From IMG/VR virus record IMGVR_UViG_3300045918_000354, positions 1 through 64,000 of that record: a stretch of 64,000 nt of DNA. One strand, 5' to 3'. Under the pieces are notes generated by a model. That model saw only the letters and a program-made list of their open reading frames with translations, did not search any database and had not been told where the DNA came from. Position numbers and translations under genes: made by a program. How positions within the stretch are numbered: position 1 is the stretch's first letter; the number at the start of each line of letters is the position of its first letter. Shown here piece by piece: positions 63,643-64,000 of the stretch. The DNA is from a virus.

Positions 63643-64000
63643 GAGATGCCAGTCAGGTCTTTGATGTATTTACGGGTTGCCACATCGTTCACGGTAGTGC
63701 TGTTTCGGTCAACCAGAACAGCAATGTAGCTGCCGCAGTCGACCATGATCTCCTTGCGCGAACGAATAGCATCACCCAGACCGCTGCTGACGTAGTCAGA
63801 GCTCTCAAGCTTTTCGACGAGAGCCTTCATGCGCTCGTCATCATTGAGGTTGCTAAATTTTGGCGACATTCGAATCTTGTTCACCAGCTCGTACATGTCG
63901 CGAACGAAGTCTGACCACACGAAGCGGGTCTTGCCGATCGGCAGAAAAATGTGCGTGTCGCCGTAGATGCCGGTCTCAAGCTCGTACCCAGTTGCAAACG
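63639..64000 (-). CDS. Putative family-B transferase-like protein, N-terminus outside window
   Basis: The frame runs from the stop at 63639 to the window edge without a clear start. A GTG at 63920 would cut a conserved stretch in half, so I regard the gene as incomplete. DTHIFLPIGKTRFVWSDFV matches EGNIFIPLGDFRFIWSEDI of the gene below, and KEIMVDCGSYIAV matches HEIMFDCNQYLLV. Close paralogue of 62962. Confidence 0.6.
   Translation of the reverse strand, partial: FATGYELETGIYGDTHIFLPIGKTRFVWSDFVRDMYELVNKIRMSPKFSNLNDDERMKALVEKLESSDYVSSGLGDAIRSRKEIMVDCGSYIAVLVDRNSTTVNDVATRKYIKDLTGIS
63667..63672 (-). promoter_or_regulatory. T4-type late promoter core (TAAATA) inside gene end
   Basis: CCCGTAAATACATC on the minus strand, 25 bases before the ATG at 63642 and within the last codons of the upstream gene. 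Spacing fits the other late promoters. Confidence 0.45.

Noticed and set aside
1-64000. tRNA genes
   Set aside because: The non-coding gaps are short, and I saw no cloverleaf-like sequence with a GGTTCRA T-loop in them. A scan with a tRNA finder would settle it.

Overview
The window is part of the genome of a large T4-like tailed phage (contractile-tail myovirus). The evidence is a set of recognisable T4-type genes: clamp-loader subunits (gp44, gp62-like), UvsX, UvsY-like, UvsW, gp32, large terminase gp17, tail sheath gp18, tail tube gp19, head-completion nuclease gp4, sheath stabiliser gp15-like and a gp54-like tail protein. It also has 16 close matches to the T4 late promoter (core TAAATA, one full TATAAATA). 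Base composition looks moderately GC-rich. Nothing in the window identifies the host; a B12-dependent (class II) ribonucleotide reductase is the only metabolic hint. No tRNA, CRISPR, transposase or integrase was seen.

Layout: almost everything is on the minus strand, so transcription runs from high to low coordinates. Positions 1-11 kb hold small unknown genes, a nucleotidyltransferase, the clamp-loader block, a GroES-like co-chaperonin, dCMP deaminase and two separated pieces of a bacterial-type (DnaE-like) replicative polymerase. 11-15.6 kb holds tail fibre/adhesin genes and a holin-like membrane protein. 15.7-24.7 kb holds glutaredoxin, ribonucleotide reductase, endolysin and the recombination set UvsW/UvsY/UvsX/gp32. 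24.8-30.7 kb holds putative head-packaged proteins, an HD-kinase fusion and small early-type genes. 30.8-37.4 kb holds lectin-like adhesins, the terminase and two terminase-ATPase relatives. 37.5-53 kb is mostly putative internal head proteins, followed by gp16-like, gp4, the gp54-like protein and the tail tube. 53.9-57 kb is a plus-strand cassette of four nucleotide/DNA-modification-type genes. 57-64 kb returns to the minus strand with more internal-protein candidates, tail sheath, an amidoligase-like protein and gp15.

The most striking theme is a cohort of about twenty proteins whose N-termini read MITFKQFL-x-E or MKLxELFE. These resemble the T4 capsid-targeting sequence, which is cut by the prohead protease after (L/I)-x-E. 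They include eight tandem paralogues with an ADP-ribosyltransferase-like R...SLICS...E pattern (43.1-50.5 kb), a second ADP-ribosyltransferase-like family, a P-loop kinase, an amidoligase, a possible nuclease and a roughly 1,010-residue protein with many internal cleavage-type sites. Together they look like a large set of effectors packaged in the head and injected with the DNA.

Other unusual features: a DnaE-like polymerase split exactly before its D-x-D metal site; a terminase flanked by two ATPase-domain copies that have both lost the P-loop lysine; a promoter class with a GTTACA box 21 or 31-32 bases from TATAATG; probable leaderless promoters (TANANT-N6/7-ATG); and a 39-bp repeat that sits, in the same orientation relative to transcription, between a gene end and a hairpin at two distant loci.
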